Shown: piece after piece, positions 41,129 through 42,550 of the stretch | Layout: the number at the start of each line of letters is the position of its first letter | How positions within the stretch are numbered: the first letter of the stretch is position 1 | Program-made: the position numbers and the translations under genes | Source of the DNA: an uncultured Alistipes sp. | GTDB taxonomy: Bacteria; Bacteroidota; Bacteroidia; Bacteroidales; Rikenellaceae | Direction of reading: 5' to 3' | Assembly (NCBI GenBank): GCA_949288735.1 | Contig: CASELE010000013.1 | Location: 1 to 42,550, forward strand | DNA: 42,550 nucleotides | The notes under the pieces: model-generated | What the model was told of the DNA's origin: nothing | The model's input: the letters and a program-made list of their open reading frames with translations, nothing else | Database searches by the model: none

Positions 41129-42415
41129 ATGAAAAAAGTGTCGATTGCATTATTGGGGTGCGGTACCGTTGGAAAAGGTGTCATCGATTTGCTGGCCATG
41201 AACGGCCCGCTGATTGAGGAACAGCTTGATACGGAAATTACGATTAAGCGCGTCTTGATTCGGGATATGCCGAAATATGAACAGATGGAATTGCCTGACG
41301 ATATTTTGCTTACGACGGACTTTGCCGATATCGTCAACGATGACGAAATAGAGATTGTCGTTGAAGTCATGGGCAGCGCCGATTTTGCCAAGGACTGCAT
41401 TGAGCAGTGCTTCAAAAAAGGCAAGAGCGTAGTCAGCGCCAACAAGGACCTCATTGCCGACTACGGTATGCCTTTGCTGAAGATGGCTAAGGAATGCAAC
41501 GTAGACTTCCAGTTTGAAGCCAGCGTCGCCGGCGGGATTCCCATCGTGCGGCCTATGTACTCCTCTCTCAACAGCAATACGATGGAAGAAATCATCGGCA
41601 TCATGAACGGCACGACAAACTATATTTTGTCGAATATGACCGATACGGGCATGTCCTATGAAACGGCGCTGAAGGAAGCTCAGGAAAAGGGCTACGCTGA
41701 AGCAGACCCGACAAACGACGTCAGCGGCTACGACGCAGGCCGTAAAATCGCTATTTTGGCTACGCTGGGCTTCCATTCGGCTCTTACCTTCAACGACGTA
41801 TCCGTCGAAGGGATTGAAAACATCGCCCAGGAAGACATTCAGCATGCCAGGGAAATGGGCTACGTCATTAAGCTGCTGGCTATCGCCCGCCAGGATGGGG
41901 ACGGCATATCCTTGAACGTCCATCCGGCCTTTATCCGCAAGGGCCACCCGCTGGCCAATGTCGGCGGCGCGTACAACGCCGTATACGTCCGCGGTAACTG
42001 CGTAGGCGACGTCATGTTCTACGGTCAGGGCGCAGGGTCCCTTCCGACGGCCAGCGCCGTTGTCAGCGACGTCATGAACGTCATTCTCCACTGCAACATC
42101 AACATTACGGGCAGCCGCGATTTCGTATGGCACGACCCGAAGCTGAAGCCGCAGGACTCGATTTGCGCGCCTTATTACCTGCGCATGGTCGTAGACAATG
42201 CGCCCGGCGTATTGTCCAGCATTTCCGCCGTCCTGGCGCAGCATAAAATCAGTATCCGCTCTTTGATCCAGAAAGATGAGACGACGGAAATCGCCGAAAT
42301 CGTCATCTTGATCGACAGCTCGGCGGCTGGCCTGGTTAACCAGTCCCTGAAGGAAATTGAAGACCTGGCCTGCGTCCGCAAGATTGCCAACGCGATCCGC
42401 GTTATCGAGGTATAA
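41129..42415 (+). CDS. hom: Homoserine dehydrogenase
   Basis: The 428-residue enzyme reduces aspartate semialdehyde to homoserine with NAD(P)H at the branch to threonine and methionine. Motifs are the nucleotide-binding LLGCGTVGKGV (9-18), SANKDLIADYG, EASVAGGIPIVRP, IIGIMNGTTNYILSNM and EKGYAEADPTNDVSGYDAGRK with the catalytic Asp and Lys region. A C-terminal ACT domain starts near residue 350 (YYLRMVVDNAPGVLSSISAVL), which suggests feedback control by threonine. AAGGGGG precedes the start as a Shine-Dalgarno. It sits two bases before thrB. Confidence 0.96.
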   Translation: MKKVSIALLGCGTVGKGVIDLLAMNGPLIEEQLDTEITIKRVLIRDMPKYEQMELPDDILLTTDFADIVNDDEIEIVVEVMGSADFAKDCIEQCFKKGKSVVSANKDLIADYGMPLLKMAKECNVDFQFEASVAGGIPIVRPMYSSLNSNTMEEIIGIMNGTTNYILSNMTDTGMSYETALKEAQEKGYAEADPTNDVSGYDAGRKIAILATLGFHSALTFNDVSVEGIENIAQEDIQHAREMGYVIKLLAIARQDGDGISLNVHPAFIRKGHPLANVGGAYNAVYVRGNCVGDVMFYGQGAGSLPTASAVVSDVMNVILHCNINITGSRDFVWHDPKLKPQDSICAPYYLRMVVDNAPGVLSSISAVLAQHKISIRSLIQKDETTEIAEIVILIDSSAAGLVNQSLKEIEDLACVRKIANAIRVIEV

Positions 42416-42417
42416 TT

Positions 42418-42550
42418 ATGACGACAAGAACACTGCACGTGCAGGTGCCGGCCACATCGGCGAATCTCGGTTCGGGATTCGACGCCGTCGGCATTGCTCT
42501 CAACTATTTCAACGAAATATATTTTACAGAAGATGATAAAGAGTTTATTT
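42418..42550 (+). CDS. thrB: Homoserine kinase, N-terminal part (partial)
   Basis: The first 44 codons, cut by the window edge, read MTTRTLHVQVPATSANLGSG and continue FDAVGIALNYFNEI. The block VPATSANLGSGFD is the GHMP-kinase N-terminal signature seen in homoserine kinase, which phosphorylates homoserine for threonine synthesis. It starts two bases after the hom stop, and the hom-thrB order supports the assignment. Confidence 0.9.
   Translation, partial: MTTRTLHVQVPATSANLGSGFDAVGIALNYFNEIYFTEDDKEFI

Noticed and set aside
38311..42550. Horizontally acquired island in a Bacteroidota genome
   Set aside because: No integrase, transposase, tRNA or flanking repeats are visible, both genes at the seam are cut, and the segment carries core biosynthesis genes. 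A chimeric assembly explains this better.

Overview
The window joins two pieces of DNA from different bacterial lineages. Bases 1 to about 38,310 look like a GC-rich member of the Bacteroidota, probably Bacteroidales and perhaps Alistipes or another Rikenellaceae. The evidence is the repeated Bacteroidota promoter pattern (TTG, 19-21 bases, TAnnTTTG), starts without Shine-Dalgarno sequences, lipoproteins with Bacteroidota-type signals, and gene content such as a DUF4954 protein, WG-repeat kinases, a C10 peptidase and recF beside a DUF721 gene. Bases from about 38,310 to the end are visibly lower in GC, use strong Shine-Dalgarno sites, and carry Bacillota-type genes (RNase HIII, UPF0735 ACT protein, hom, thrB), possibly Negativicutes. 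The two parts meet inside one open frame that fuses a 5'-nucleotidase-like lipoprotein to the C-terminal part of RNase HIII. No mobile element lies at the seam, so a chimeric contig is the simplest explanation.

Layout of the left part. 0-5 kb: yebC, a META-domain lipoprotein, ridA, and a class II ribonucleotide reductase gene (nrdJ) broken by a frameshift and preceded by two DnaA-box-like sites. 4.9-11.3 kb: recF with a DUF721 (DciA-like) gene, a TPR membrane protein with ribH, and dnaX-tyrS-folB on the minus strand. The dnaX gene holds a run of ten A that should produce a short gamma form. 11.4-13.9 kb: a lower-GC patch with a decayed thioredoxin-like remnant, a surface lipoprotein and a secreted C10 cysteine peptidase. 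14.2-16.7 kb: clpB. 16.8-19.9 kb: a LuxE-like, Stealth and glycosyltransferase operon, probably for surface-polysaccharide modification. 19.9-23.8 kb: pdxA, thrS and infC; infC seems to start at an AUC codon.

23.9-32.1 kb, all minus strand: slyD, a WG-repeat protein kinase, then DUF4954, VWA and a WG-repeat pseudokinase packed with 2-base gaps, then trxB, rnz and an rRNA/tRNA methyltransferase. The kinase, VWA and pseudokinase set is the best candidate for an undescribed signalling or surface-assembly system. 32.3-36.9 kb: gcvP and a TGS-containing uridine-kinase-like protein. 36.9-38.3 kb: the truncated 5'-nucleotidase.

The right part reads rnhC (3' part), a YdjC/ChbG deacetylase, a GalE-like epimerase, an ACT-domain protein, hom and the start of thrB, all on the plus strand. 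The last three form a threonine-biosynthesis operon. I saw no rRNA, tRNA, CRISPR array, insertion sequence or integrase anywhere in the window.
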